Source: Sistotremastrum niveocremeum HHB9708
Lineage: Eukaryota; Basidiomycota; Agaricomycetes; Sistotremastrales; Sistotremastraceae
Direction: 5' to 3'
DNA: 34,372 nt
NCBI GenBank assembly: GCA_001630475.1
Contig: KV419478.1
Span: forward strand, 1 to 34,372
Below the pieces are notes generated by a model. It worked only from the letters and a program-made list of their open reading frames with translations, searched no databases and was not told the DNA's origin. The first letter of the stretch is position 1; each line of letters opens with the position of its first letter. Made by a program: the position numbers and the translations under genes. Of this stretch, positions 11,598-22,357 are shown in pieces.

Positions 11598-12704
11598 CTA
11601 GTACGAGCTATCGTAGGTGCCCATCATATCATTAGCATGCCTCGTACCAACTGAACCTATCGCCCATGGTTAGAAGTTAGTCTACTCTAACGAGAGCTGA
11701 GACACTGACCACTTACGACCTAGATTGACGAAAGTGATCCCCGCCCTTGGTGCCAGACGATATCTTCCGGTACTGCGCAAGCTTTTACGGGAGAGAAGCT
11801 AAATCATTCCGTCGATGTAAATGAGAATAATACTTCGCGATGCTGACATTTGAATGGAAACGCAGACATAGATACACAGTTGACCGCGTGCAGGGGCGTA
11901 GAAAATGTTGAAGTAAACGTGCGACGGATGCAACTTGAACGTGAGATCCCCGGCGTTGCTTGACGATAATTTGGAGAAGTCCCGATAACATTTGAATAGA
12001 GTTCCGAACCGTTGATACTGCGAATAATATTGACAGAAGGGAAAGCTTTGGAGCATAGAGGGACGGAAGATGAGATAGAGAGTGTCGATGAAGATTTTGG
12101 ATGAGCGAACACAAGCTGAAGAAAAGAGAGGGGTACCGAAGGTCCCCCACTCATTGGATTGAGTCAAGTGGTACTGACACAGAACGGTCCGTCTGCTGGG
12201 TCTTCCGATAGGCACATGAGAATGTACATATGAGCAGGGCGTAATAGAATGTCTGAAACCGACGTGATCAAATGAATGTGACTGACCTAGTATGAGAAGA
12301 TGCTTACGAACCTAGCGAAACGGATGTACATTAAAGTCGACCTTCCGTACACAAAAGTGTGAATTGAGAATTGAAAGACATGATGCAAAGGCCCGGCGAT
12401 CAAACGAGCCAATGGAATGATCACGCGTGATCCAAGTTCCCTTACCGAGTCAACGGCGCATAGCAGGATACGAGACCGAAGGAGGTCTTTGCGCCTGAAA
12501 ACTCGGTGTCTGACGGTGAGCGCTGAGCGATGGTACGTATGAATGGTACGATACAAGTGTTTGCGCCCATAGCGCAAACGTGTCTAATCGGCACGTCAAA
12601 AGTTAGCTCACCATTGGCCTCGGCATTTGATCAGTCTGATTGAAAGACAAATTCCCGACGGCGGCCTTCCGTATTAGGTCGGAAATCGACTTCAATCTAG
12701 GCAT
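11598..12704 (-). pseudogene. Possible spliced gene or pseudogene, family not recognised
   Basis: This is a weak call built from several coding-like pieces joined by good splice signals on the minus strand. An ATG at 12704 opens a 31-codon piece (MPRLKSISDLIRKAAVGNL...) ending at GTGAGC (12611). A second piece, 12446-12522, contains SDTEFSGAKTSFGLVSCYAP and ends at GTAAGG. A third, 12179-12252, reads ILLRPAHMYILMCLSEDPAD and ends at GTCAGT. A further piece ends in APRAGITFVNLG at 11717, followed by a clean 60-nt intron (11657-11716, branch site and TAG acceptor). The last piece, 11598-11656, reads SVGTRHANDMMGTYDSSY and hits TAG. The frame then continues open and acidic/Ser-rich to a TGA at 11466. 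Exon joins in the middle (11.75-12.1 kb) could not be settled because three frames are open. Either a real gene whose full structure I missed, or a decaying one. Confidence 0.25.
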
Positions 12705-13106
12705 GATGAATATGCGACGCGCTCTAGCTTGCGGACAGCCTCAATCGGGAGGAGCAAGAGGCATTATTGGAGCGTAATTCTCGATTAGTCATGCTTCCGC
12801 AATCGGTCCCGGAGCTAGCCGAAGGATTCCGATTGGTCGCCTCCGAAATTTTCAGGAAGAATTTGCGGGCGTTCGGAGCTTCATCGCCGTGCGAAGGCCT
12901 GGCTCTGCTTCACTCTCTCGCTGCTCCACGGTCATGCGATTCCACAAGCTTCTTTCTCCTTTTCGTTGAGGAGTATAGAAAGCTCGCTCCTTTGCTCTCT
13001 CCTTTCTGTTCCATCCTTCATACGACTACTCATCCAAGAGTAACTTCCTACTACACGATTTACGACTTTCCATTTACGACACTCAACTAATATCATTTCC
13101 ATCACG

Positions 13107-13916
13107 ATGCTTTCCTCATTCGTCGCTCTCGCATCTCTCTTCATGACCCTCGTCTCCCCTCCTGCCATCGCTGCACCAGCAGCTGGAATTTCCCTGCTCT
13201 CCCGTGATGTGGGCATCACTATCTGCAATACCTCAGTCGTCGGCGATCTTTCGGCCACGGCGAAGGCGCATCGTAAGTCGAATTACTTACCCTGGGACCG
13301 ACAGTCACTGATTCTTGTGCGATTCAGACTCTGCTCTCGGATTCCACCTGAACAAAACAGGGGCCCTCATCTTCGACCCGAACTCGAAGCAAGAGCTTAA
13401 GCTCGAATTCCAGCCTTGCACACCTAACTTTGGCCGATTCCCGAATACGAACGGTGTTGTGGAAGGTTCGCTCCATATTTTGTCTAATATCACCTTCTTA
13501 ATACTAATAATACTCTGCGTAGGTCATCTCTTCATCCCAAGCGTCAAAAAGTGCCTCGGAATAACCACCGTCAATGGCCCCGAGTTCCCTCTAAGCGCTG
13601 TAGACTGCTCAATCTCGGATGACTCGTCTCAGGTCTTTAATGACTGGATCCAACTTAACGGGACCAAATATCTTTGGGTATGTTCCACAGCTCTATTTTG
13701 CCTCTTGCATGCCTTGCTGACGCTACGTTCGTTTAGTCTGGAGCCACACAAGCCGATGGGTCGTTATTCCAGGGCTCCAATGATGCTGGTGCTGCCAACT
13801 GTACCGGAGTCGGCCTCTTCGGCTACAAGAAGGCCCACTCTGGTCTTCCTCCCAAGGGACAGGTCATCCTTCAGTGTGCGAACAACAAGGAGATCTCACC
13901 TCTTTTCTTGCATTGA
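13107..13916 (+). CDS. Small secreted protein, possibly beta-trefoil (ricin-B-like)
   Basis: Four exons: 13107-13272, 13328-13465, 13523-13677 and 13737-13916, giving 212 residues. A signal peptide is clear at residues 1-23 (SFVALASLFMTLVSPPAIAA, then AP). The mature part has several Cys and repeated short strands: CNTSVVGDLSATAKAHHSAL, ALIFDPNSKQELKLEFQPC, KKCLGITTVNGPEFPLSAVD, FNDWIQLNGTKYLW and NCTGVGLFGYKKAHSGLPP. Cys-Leu followed by Asp-Cys and a Trp strand is reminiscent of beta-trefoil lectin subdomains, but canonical QxW repeats are not obvious, so that family is only a suggestion. Extracellular location is well supported; function is unknown. The second intron (13466-13522) is 57 nt, a multiple of three without a stop, so its retention would insert 19 hydrophobic residues. 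A 9-bp tandem repeat follows in the 3' region. Confidence 0.75.
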
Positions 13917-15315
13917 ACGACATCCAATGACATTTTACGATACGAGGAGGGAACGTTAGGTTCCCGATAATGAACTTACGGACATCTCGGACATCTCGGA
14001 ACTCTCGGACATTTCGTTCTTCGATTTCGTGTTTTCATAGTTTGATTTTGCTTTTCGGCTTTGTTTGCACATCTCATTTGGACATTTGAAACACACATCA
14101 TCATAAAATTGTATTATCTCGTACTTAGTTTTCCAAGGAAATATCTGCTCCATTGAACTTGATATTAGCAGAGTCTTGCGCTGGAGTGACGAGTACGACG
14201 ATTCGGGATGAATCGGGGCATCGGCAGAAATCGGAAACCTAGACCCGGAAAGATTTAGAGCTCCGACCTCTCAGGAACCCTGCGCCAGCCCATCCCACTT
14301 CGTCCAGCGAGATCGCGTTGCTCATCCATGATCACTCACCTTTCGTCTGAACTGCACTGCTTTCAGGCGCCGCATTAGTCTGTCTCAATCGGACTGCTAC
14401 AGGTCTGAAACTGATTCACGCTAGGATAGCATCTCGTTCGTGAATAAGCTGCTCTTGGGTCATCATACTCGAATTCCATTCACCGGCCGATGACCATTTT
14501 TGTGCGACTGCCAATCTCTGACTCTGACATTGTATCTTTTTCAACCGATTTGCGGGTCGGTTCTCAATCTCTTCTGCTAAGTTGGTGTCTGTCAACAACG
14601 AATCTCGACTTGACTTCTCAATCCTGTCGAACCTTCTTCATGTTCGCTATCGTGCCGCGTAATAATCTGATCGACCGATGCACTTATTCTCGAGCCCCAC
14701 AGCTTTAGTCAGTACGATCTAGTACTCTATTTGACTTCCAACAATGTACGACGCTATCAGGAGTCTTGAACTGTATCGGGCCTGTGTGGCTTACGCGTGT
14801 TCTCTACCTTGGTTCTGAATCAGACTGTCAACGCAAAGTTCTGTTTCGCAATCCTCTGACATCGACGAGCCTGTGTCGTGACTGAAACAAATGAGCCTCG
14901 ACTGAATTTCTGTTCCGTGGAAGATAATATAAGCCCTAATCTGCTTCGCTTTTTGTTGCATGAGAATTTCAATCTGGCACGGCATATGTTGCTTATATCC
15001 GGGAACCCACGACCAAATCGGATTCTACGAAGAAAGAATACAAAAGGTCGACTCTCCCGCTGGGCTACAACATTTCACTATTCACTGAATTTCATCACCG
15101 TATTCTACTCCTAATCCTACGACTCTCACTCTCTTATTTGAAAAGAGTTTGTACACTCTAGAGGATTCCCAGAATAGTTTGAAGGAGGACGCTCAAATCA
15201 AGAAGACCGAGGACGAGGTTGAGGACCAAGGAGACCAATCCCGTCAAAGTAGACAAGGGGAGGCTAGAAGATATTATAAACTCGATGCCCTTTCTTGTTT
15301 GAGTAAATATGGGAC
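13917..15315. other. Intergenic region between two small secreted-protein genes
   Basis: The two flanking genes converge on this 1.4-kb stretch. Apart from the 9-bp repeat I see no gene, RNA gene or mobile element. Open frames on both strands are at most about 105 codons, lack signal peptides or recognisable motifs, and have no splice support. Confidence 0.55.
13979..14014. repeat. 9-bp tandem repeat (CGGACATCT)x4 in 3' region
   Basis: Four tandem copies of CGGACATCT are visible, the third and fourth with small changes. They lie about 60 bp after the stop of the secreted-protein gene and may be transcribed as part of its 3' end. Confidence 0.75.
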
Positions 15316-15910
15316 TCACGATGCCCCGAGGAGACCTCCGGTTCCAGGAAGAATGCCAGAAACAATGTTGACGACGGCGGACAAAGAGATATCTAGTTTA
15401 ACCGAAGCGATGATGCTGATGATGGTAGTGAGATCGAATCTCAACAAAGCCGCGACGATAGCCTGAGAGGATCGGAATCGACTTGTGAGCAATAACCAAT
15501 ATAATGAGGCGACACATATATACTTCAACAAGTCCAACCAGAAGACTGACGACACCGCTAAGGCCTGCAACGACTCCAACCACTGCAAGGCCGTTGGCGC
15601 AGACGTCGAGACCGGTAACCAAGTCTTGAACGAGAGGAGTCAAGCTGACTCCGTCGATGCTAGCACTGACAGCATCTATAACGCGACGTCAGAATTATTG
15701 TGTAATGATATTGGAAAGCCTACTGAGAGCAGTGAGAGCGTTGTCGACATCGAGAATGCCGATCGCACTGCAGATGTTGGCAGGGATGAGCTGCCTCTTC
15801 TCGGCTTCAGCGTCACGCTTTTCGGTCGGAACAGCGCTCGCATAGACGAAGGTGGCGGCCGCAAGGAGGGCGAAGAGAGAGATCAAGAAGCGGGAGGAGA
15901 TCTTGAACAT
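15316..15910 (-). CDS. Small secreted hydrophobic protein with dibasic (Kex2-type) propeptide
   Basis: Three exons on the minus strand: 15910-15724, 15675-15524 and 15462-15316, giving 161 residues. A signal peptide (ISSRFLISLFALLAAATFVY, then ASA) is followed by a short pro-segment VPTEKRDAEAEKRQ with two Lys-Arg sites separated by DAEAE. This resembles pro-segments cut by Kex2 and trimmed by a dipeptidyl aminopeptidase. The rest is strongly hydrophobic, rich in Val, Leu, Ile and Gly (LAVVGVVAGLSGVVSLLVGL), with only two Cys (ANICSA and DVCANG), and ends in SGILPGTGGLLGAS. It lacks the eight-Cys pattern of hydrophobins, so it is not one. No family is recognised; a surface-active or aggregating secreted protein is my guess from composition. 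A TATA box lies about 80 bp upstream of the ATG. Confidence 0.75.
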
Positions 15911-15988
15911 GTTTCAGATGACTGAGTGGAAGACCTGGGAGGACTGAAGAGCTGGTGTGCTGATGCTTGGAGGACGATTTGGGTCTCG

Positions 15989-15995
15989 TTTTATA
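15989..15995 (-). promoter_or_regulatory. TATA box (TATAAAA) of the KR-propeptide secreted-protein gene
   Basis: TATAAAA on the minus strand, about 80 bp upstream of the ATG at 15910. It fits a TATA-driven, inducible small secreted-protein gene. Confidence 0.6.
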
Positions 15996-18830
15996 CGCAA
16001 CTGCTAATCACAAATCGGAAAGAAATTGATTTGAGATACTTCAATTACGACGTAAATGCCCCGAACGTATTGGCACATGAGAAAGGCCGTTGAATTCAAT
16101 ATTTCCAAATACGGGATATAAGATCGTCAAGAATGGGAACTGATGAAAAAAGATCGGATGCAAAGAGGAGAGGCGCCATGAAGACGATAGCTCCTGTATC
16201 ATGAAGGGAACACCCGACCGAAGAGAAGCCAGCTCGTGTGTTTCATGGGGCAAACTTCTCGCAAGCTCCCCAATCTACCCGAAAGGGCGATCCTTCACTA
16301 TCAGATCCGAGATTGTGCAGTTCCGCAAGGCATTCCAGGAGATCTGACAGCTTCCGAGGTGTGTTCGTCGATGTGGGAAATTTTTCTCGGCATTTTTCCT
16401 TCACCAGTACGTGTAGGCTTTGTTGATGACGTTGATCTTGTTTGAGCAACATGTTCTTTTTACAGTGCGTCCTTCGGATCGTTCCTGGCTTGTATCAGAA
16501 AGATCTTAGACACTGACAGACATGAGATATACTGAACACGTACGAACTCATCAATTCGAATGTGTATTCAGAATCATCGTGTCAACCTTAAACCTTCTGT
16601 ACTCTTGATCTTCTAGCGCCTGCGACCTCCGCCCCCGACGTGTGACTGAATGTAAGAAACACATGTTAGGGAGGGATCTTGGACTCCGTACTGTACTCAA
16701 GTCGTTCAACGTCCGGACTAGACGGGTGCATTTCTCATGCTCGTGCATTCACCGACCAAACAAACAGTATGAACTGAGGTCCGGCTGGGTACTCAGGCAC
16801 AGAATACAAAGGAAGGTCTCCTGCCGACTTAGCCCCGGGTGTTGTTCCTTCGGCGGACCTCTGCCTGTCGCGTACGAAGCCATGTTTGGCGCCTCATGTT
16901 CACCGGTCTGACAGGACGTGTAAATCTCATCTGTCACCTTGCTTAAGCTTTCAAGCTTATAGACATTCAGAGAAGCCCCATCAACGAGTCTCTTAGGCTG
17001 ACGGACTCCACTCCAAGGCTGTTGAGTCGATCGGTAGAGTTTCCAAAGCCAAGAATGCCCTGAAAATCAAACAGTAGACTAGTTGGAAAAAGAAATAAGA
17101 GGCACTATGCTCAACGATTGCCTACGAATCCCGTTCTGTCGTAACTCAATTCCACTCCTTCGAGAAAACTGTTTCATACCCAAAGTTTCCCCCCTTAGGT
17201 CGATATCCCTAAAAGACGGCGTTCTTCGGAACTCTCACGATCCGCCCTCAGTGTCTCGATCAAACCAACCGAGGCGCTAAAAGTGACAGCTACATCTCTC
17301 GGTGCACGTTTCTCGTGAGCTATGAATGCCACTCGTCGTGGATTGGACCAAGAAAAACCTCGGGGATGGAACAAGCCGTAAGGTTTCATGAAGAATTTTC
17401 ACGAGCATCACCTAACATTCAGCTGTCTATTGGTCGTGTTTCAACATATTCACTCGGCAGGATTGAGACGGCATGGAATACTGATTCTTCCCCGAGCGGT
17501 TCTTGAGCGTTGATCCCTCAAGTAGTCTTCCTGACGTATGCTAGGGTGCAGAGTGAATGAACGTCCACGTGGGAGAGGTGAAGTGCAAAGCGTGTGATCG
17601 GAGGTGTCAACCGAAAGAACTCGGCACGATGAGCTCACAATGTGTCGGATTTTGAACGATGGCCGAACGCGGTTGCAATAGCGGGCTGCCGCGAAAGCTC
17701 ATGATCAGGTCAACAATTCACGTAGAATCTGTCCGAATCATATGACCCTGTGCCGCAGTATTTGAACATGACTGATGCATATGGTAGTCGTTGAAGTGAT
17801 ACCGTGGTAGTCGATAGGAGCTCGAAAGTGTTGCAAACCAAGGAGAGAAAGAAAAACTTGATATTTAGTTCTATAGCTTGGGATTTTGTTGCATCCGGAA
17901 TAAGCTTCAGAAACAAGTATCGATTTTATTAAAATTGCTTTCAACGTCCGAATGGTCAACATCGAGCGGAAGCAAGATACTTTCACATCCAGCCGTTTCA
18001 CTTCCCGATCTGCGACCGATGAACAAGGGAATGACGTGGATTGATGCAATGATACGGGATAGAGTACATCCGATGAGAAATTATGGACGGACGGGATAGT
18101 GATTGTATGAAGGACATCGTGTTACTGCTTCGGAAACCTGAACGTGAGCCCGGGGCTAAGGATGCAAGAGGATTGTGAGGTTCGACGAAGGACGTCGTAC
18201 ATGGAACCCCGGCCCCGTGGAGACAGGAGAGTGAACGAAGTTCATGGCGAAATCTGACAAACGGAATCGTGCATGAACGATCTGATAGGCCGTATGTCAG
18301 ATGGCGTCATTTGGAATTTTGATGACTGAAGATAGTGTGCACTGGATAGTCTTGTGTGGGCCCGACATGTGAGATGTCACATTGTTGAAGAAGACATCAA
18401 TGAACGGAGTGGATATAGTGAGCTGTAACGACAAAGGAGTAAAGATGTTTGATCGAGATTTTAGGCGATTTCAATTCGAAGTGTGACGTCGTTTGGGAAG
18501 ATGTACGGCGAACTGTATTATGTTCGTGAGTGCACATCTATCGCAAACGAAACACAGGTTGAATGCGTGCGGAAAGCACCGTACCGCACGCGTGACGAAG
18601 AACAATTTCGGATCAAGATGCGAGTGTGTCGAGCTGGCGGAGGATTCCTTCGCAACATCATTTTGATCGGAAGACCGGGAGAAGAATGGGGGTGAGTCGC
18701 ACTTATAATGCATATACAGATGAGCCAATAAGGATTGCCCATACGACCAAGACCTACCAGAAGAATTAACCAGGAAAAGGACAAAGAATATATTAGAAGC
18801 CGCACCTAAGACGAATAGAGAAGGCTCGGA
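15996..18830. other. Gene-poor region, 2.8 kb
   Basis: I found no gene I can identify. One possible two-exon small gene (16245-16516) is listed separately with low confidence. Elsewhere there are only short overlapping frames on both strands, and no tRNA, repeat array or transposon signature was recognised. The stretch at its right end adjoins the 3' end of EFG1. Confidence 0.5.
16245..16516 (+). CDS. Possible 70-residue two-exon hypothetical protein
   Basis: An ATG at 16245 opens 54 codons (LPNLPERAILHYQIRDCAVP, DLTASEVCSSMWEIFLGIFP) to a GTACGT donor at 16407. A 59-nt intron ends in TTTTTACAG at 16465, and a short second exon (CVLRIVPGLYQKDLRH) ends at TGA 16516. Splice signals are good, but the protein is short and matches no family I know. 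Treat as tentative. Confidence 0.2.
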
Positions 18831-19733
18831 TTATTCGTCACTAACGTCGCCACCATCGTCGCCACCTTCACCCTCGTTACTTTCAGTCTCGTCATCGAAG
18901 AAGTCATCTACATCTTCCGTCTGATGCCCACTTGTCCGACTCTGCGATCTAAGGCCGGTCAACGTTTTCGCCTTCAAAGGGTTTTCCTGCAGCTGAGATT
19001 TCTCCATTGTCGTCTCAGGCTCTGATTTCATTGTTCCATCTCGCATGGCGGCTTTAACTCGCTCCCTGAAGGCTTCGCGCTTTGTATTGGTGATGCTCGA
19101 ACTGTCGGCATTGGCGTCTTCACCTGATGGGAAAAGTGCAATATATGGTTCAAGTTTGGGATAATTCTAGGTTTCAATTCAAAAGTTAATCGAAAATGGA
19201 CAATGCTGTACTCACAAGGACATAGTTAAGATCGACACGGAGAGAAAAGAGCGTGTCCTCGAGAACTGGTCGATCTGCATCCCGAGTCTCGGCAGATGAC
19301 AAGAGCTTCTTGGTCTTGGCAATCTTGCGGCAAAGCTTCTGCTTATCTTTACAAGACCGTCAGATCGACTGTCTCAAGCATGATCAATGCAAGGCTTTTA
19401 GTCTGCGCACCAAAGAATTTGACTCGTCGATATCGCAGCACCATCGTCCTCTCTTTCCGACTTCGCTCTGCGGCCTCCAGATCCCCTTCTAAAGCTTTCA
19501 ACCGTCTTTCTGTCTCAAGCCTCAGATCCGCAGGAATATTATCCTATCAGAAGAGCCATTAGCATTTGGGGACCAAGGCGAAGAAAATTTCCAACCTTAG
19601 CCAGCAGGCGTTTTGCTTGTCGAATCGAAGATTTGACTTTTTGAACACCGGGGACATGAGTTGAAGACTGCTTTGAGTGAGACTGTTTCGAAGTGAATCG
19701 ACCCTTTCCTTTGTCTGAACGACTTGGAGGCAT
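18831..19733 (-). CDS. EFG1: rRNA-processing protein EFG1
   Basis: Four exons on the minus strand: 19733-19596, 19543-19411, 19346-19216 and 19166-18831, giving 245 residues, close to the yeast protein. The order of motifs is that of EFG1: a basic N-terminus, GVQKVKSSIRQAKRLLAK, then after the first intron NIPADLRLETERRLKALEGD and a coiled-coil stretch, RRVKFFDKQKLCRKIAKTKK, LRVDLNYVLNYPKLEPYIAL, then FPSGED. Splicing at 19410/19347 and 19215/19167 restores KFF-DKQK and NYVL-NYPK exactly. The C-terminus is acidic (DVDDFFDDETESNEGEGGDD). In yeast EFG1 acts in the nucleolus in maturation of 18S rRNA and the small-subunit processome; that role is transferred by homology. It lies downstream of, and in the same direction as, the GPI-type protein gene, with 658 bp between them. 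Confidence 0.9.
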
Positions 19734-20391
19734 GACTGCAATGAGGCCAGGAAATCAGCCCCCTGCCGACAGACCGTTCTGGAAGCGGAGCTTGTACCCT
19801 CGGTCCGATACCTCCGTGAAGAGCCGGGACATTTGCGATCTATTTCGTCGGTATTCTGTACGTGGAGAATCTAGGTGAATATGTACACTGTAGTCGGTGA
19901 ATTACTATCAGCTGTCTATCAAAAATGAGTGACCCCGCAAATCAATGTGAGCCGGAAGGTCACCTTCGATACAAGCTACGATAACAGGCTTTTGTCAGAT
20001 CAAGTGTCGAACGCGACCGTTAAACACGATGTATTGGATTCGAGTGGTTTGATATAGATATTTCAGGGCTCTGCTCGACGTGTTTGAGCGTTGCTGGACG
20101 AAAAGCATTAAATTTTCGAATTTTGCTTGAGCGCTTTTCGGGCGCTTATCAAACAAGAGATTTACGTCGAAATTGCTCCAGTCCAGCGGTAGCAGCCTCG
20201 GTGTCAGGTCATCTGCTTGCCCATCATCGGGACTCGGATTATATTCTGGAATGCCGCGTTTCAGAGAACTCTGGCTTTGAGACACGCATCGGCATGATTA
20301 TAATATTATGCAGTATCCCGCATATCCAATCGTAAATAAGTTAGCAAGAAAATCATTACACAAATTTACGAAGCATAGACTATGTATACTG
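19734..20391. other. Intergenic region upstream of EFG1
   Basis: Holds the EFG1 promoter and the 3' region of the surface-protein gene. A 96-codon minus-strand frame (19995-20285) looks mildly protein-like but begins at GTG, with no in-frame ATG and no convincing splice acceptor, so it is not called as a gene. Confidence 0.5.
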
Positions 20392-21167
20392 CTAAAACAC
20401 TGCCAAAGCGACGAAAGCAGCAAGACTGGCATAGATACTGCTGGCCTTCAAGATCGATGCATTAGATTTTGCCGTCGTAGTAGGGGCAGCAGAGGACGAA
20501 GGATTGGCTGTACTGGGGATCGTCGACGACGAGCCTGCTTTGGTCGAGGAAGATGGGGCAGGAGTCGTAGAAGTTGACGCAGGTCCTGCTCCTGTGGCCG
20601 AAGCGATAATTCCACCGGTGCTGCTCGGCACCGTGCTACCCGTAGCTCCATCGGCAGCGGTCAGAGTCTCGCTAGGGACTTGGAATCCCGAGATTTGACA
20701 TACTTGGATCAATCCTATGATAATTCATTGGAGGGAATTTGAGCTAGATGGGATATAGGGGACTCACCATCGAGGGTAGTTACGAATTGTGAGAATGCGT
20801 CGCTGGTGGACGAGAATGCTTCGGCCGTGATGAGACATTGGAAGCATGCTTTGGTGTCTCCTATGTATTGGGCTGAACAGGTACAGTCGCTTCCGGCGTT
20901 TACTGGACAATCACCGGAGCCTCCGCTAGCAGTGCATGGTTTGTCGCACTGGAAATGTGATGAGAACGAATATTGTTTAGAAGAGGAAAGGTTATCATAC
21001 CTGAGCTGGAGTATGAGGCGAGAGCTGACGGTGCAAGAGAGCCAAGCGAGCGTGGGATGTACCAGCAGGTGTAGCGAGAGCTGTGACGCTGATTAACGTT
21101 TGTGTCTTGTAGGCACGACGAAATTACCTGAAGCGAAGAAGGCAGCGAGCACGAAGACGAGTTGCAT
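20392..21167 (-). CDS. Cys-rich, GPI-anchored surface protein (CFEM-like Cys order)
   Basis: Four exons on the minus strand: 21167-21128, 21080-21001, 20948-20768 and 20714-20392, giving 207 residues. The start MQLVFVLAAFFASALATP is a signal peptide; it requires the second of two nearby AG acceptors (intron 21127-21081). The mature domain has eight Cys: CDKPC, GDC, SDCTC, KACFQC and VCQ. The order including a CxC is like CFEM domains, but the spacings and the usual Asp are not canonical, so CFEM membership is uncertain. A long Ser/Thr/Pro/Ala-rich, probably O-glycosylated stalk follows. The C-terminus has a GPI signal: small residues (KSNAS) and then a hydrophobic tail ending ASLAAFVALAVF. 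The protein should sit on the plasma membrane or wall. A TATA box lies about 70 bp upstream. Confidence 0.8.
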
Positions 21168-21235
21168 ACTGATCTGAGAGGGAATACGGGGGTTGATATT
21201 GGATGTGAAGGACGATATCGCAGATTGTTCGGATA

Positions 21236-21241
21236 CTTATA
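21236..21241 (-). promoter_or_regulatory. TATA-like box (TATAAG) of the GPI-type surface protein gene
   Basis: TATAAG on the minus strand, about 70 bp upstream of the ATG at 21167. Confidence 0.45.
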
Positions 21242-22357
21242 CTGCCCTAGGAGGCGATCGAGCGGGTTTGGTTACCGCCGACATCGCAGGGATGACAAGT
21301 AGGAGAATCGCCGAGGTATAGAGGGCTGTCGCATCCTCGCTTTGAATGAATGCACGCACGAAAGCGTTGCTATAAGGATTCCGCAGGTACCGCATCGATG
21401 ACCAGCCTCAAACCAGGGGCGTTAATTACCAGGCACGATATTCAGCAGGCTAGGTAGAAATCCCTTTGAATCGAGACTCGATATGGAAAGTGATTTACTC
21501 AGCCCTTGACGCAAGAGAATGCAAAACGAGACAGTGAGAGCTCCGAACAGAAGCTCTCATTCTTGACGGAAGTGGTCGTTCAGTTTTGTCAACTCGCAAT
21601 CCTTATTTCTGCTGTCTGCGTGACTTGATGAGCTGTGCTGCTGTTCATCGCATTTGAGCTCGTGCCGGGGACTGGACCGCCAAGAACAAGACAGGCCAGG
21701 AACGAAATGCTGACTCATCTTGCGCTGGGTTTAGGGCCTCGGGGATGTCACGACCGAAGGGTTTGTCGAGTCGTTGGCTCAAAGATATTCAGATCAGGTG
21801 GGATGCGAGAGTTAGGATCCGATTCAGAGGTTTCAAACAACGAGCTCGGAGTCCATGTCGCTTCGAGATTCACGAAGGCAAATTTCGGAAATACACTGGG
21901 AGTACCTTGAACCGAAAAAATAGGCAGTCAGAGAGGGCAATGATTTTCCGTGGCCTAGACATAACTGAAAATTCCGAAAGCATCAACTTTATTTCCATGT
22001 TCTGCTCGAGGCCATCAGAAAGCATGTCCAAGGCAGATGAAAGCGAAAAAGTTCTTAGGGCGCAGAATTCCGGAAAAGGGACTGATTATTCAAAGAGATA
22101 ATAGTTGTATCTGAGAGAAGGAAAGAGTATTCCGGAGCAAATACGACGTTTTGGCTAAGAGATATCCTGGTAGTAAGATCGAATGTTTCTAGGGGGTGAA
22201 GCCAAAGTTAAGCTTCGAGTCAGGGGGCATTGCCGATTTCCGATCCATTCCGAACCGCGACGCGGCTACGCGTGGACCAAACAAGCGCAAGCGCGTTCCA
22301 GTTTTTCACCGCCCTCCCCCGCCATCTCCCTCTCGCGAATCAGAATCTTTGAACACA
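21242..22357. other. Divergent intergenic region between surface protein gene and PCNA
   Basis: Contains promoters for both flanking genes. No gene was recognised; open frames near 21.6-22.1 kb and 22.2-22.5 kb are short and without motifs. An ACGCGT box lies 85 bp before the PCNA start. Confidence 0.55.
22268..22273. promoter_or_regulatory. ACGCGT (MluI cell-cycle box-like) upstream of PCNA
   Basis: A single ACGCGT hexamer, 85 bp upstream of the PCNA ATG, in a CG-rich stretch. In yeasts this is the core site of the MBF (Mbp1/Swi6) regulator of S-phase genes, PCNA among them. One hexamer may be chance, but the position is as expected. Confidence 0.45.

Noticed and set aside
11785-12215. Three overlapping minus-strand frames of about 120 codons
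   Set aside because: All three frames are open, which is not expected of one true gene. None could be chosen; only the flanking spliced pieces are reported, with low confidence.
15316-15910. Calling the hydrophobic secreted protein a hydrophobin
   Set aside because: Only two Cys are present in the spliced protein, whereas hydrophobins need eight in a fixed pattern.
19995-20285. 96-codon minus-strand frame with protein-like composition
   Set aside because: It starts at GTG, has no in-frame ATG and no good acceptor upstream.
20392-21167. Calling the Cys-rich surface protein a true CFEM protein
   Set aside because: The number and order of Cys fit, but spacing between the last two Cys is too long and the usual Asp is missing. 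It is left as CFEM-like.
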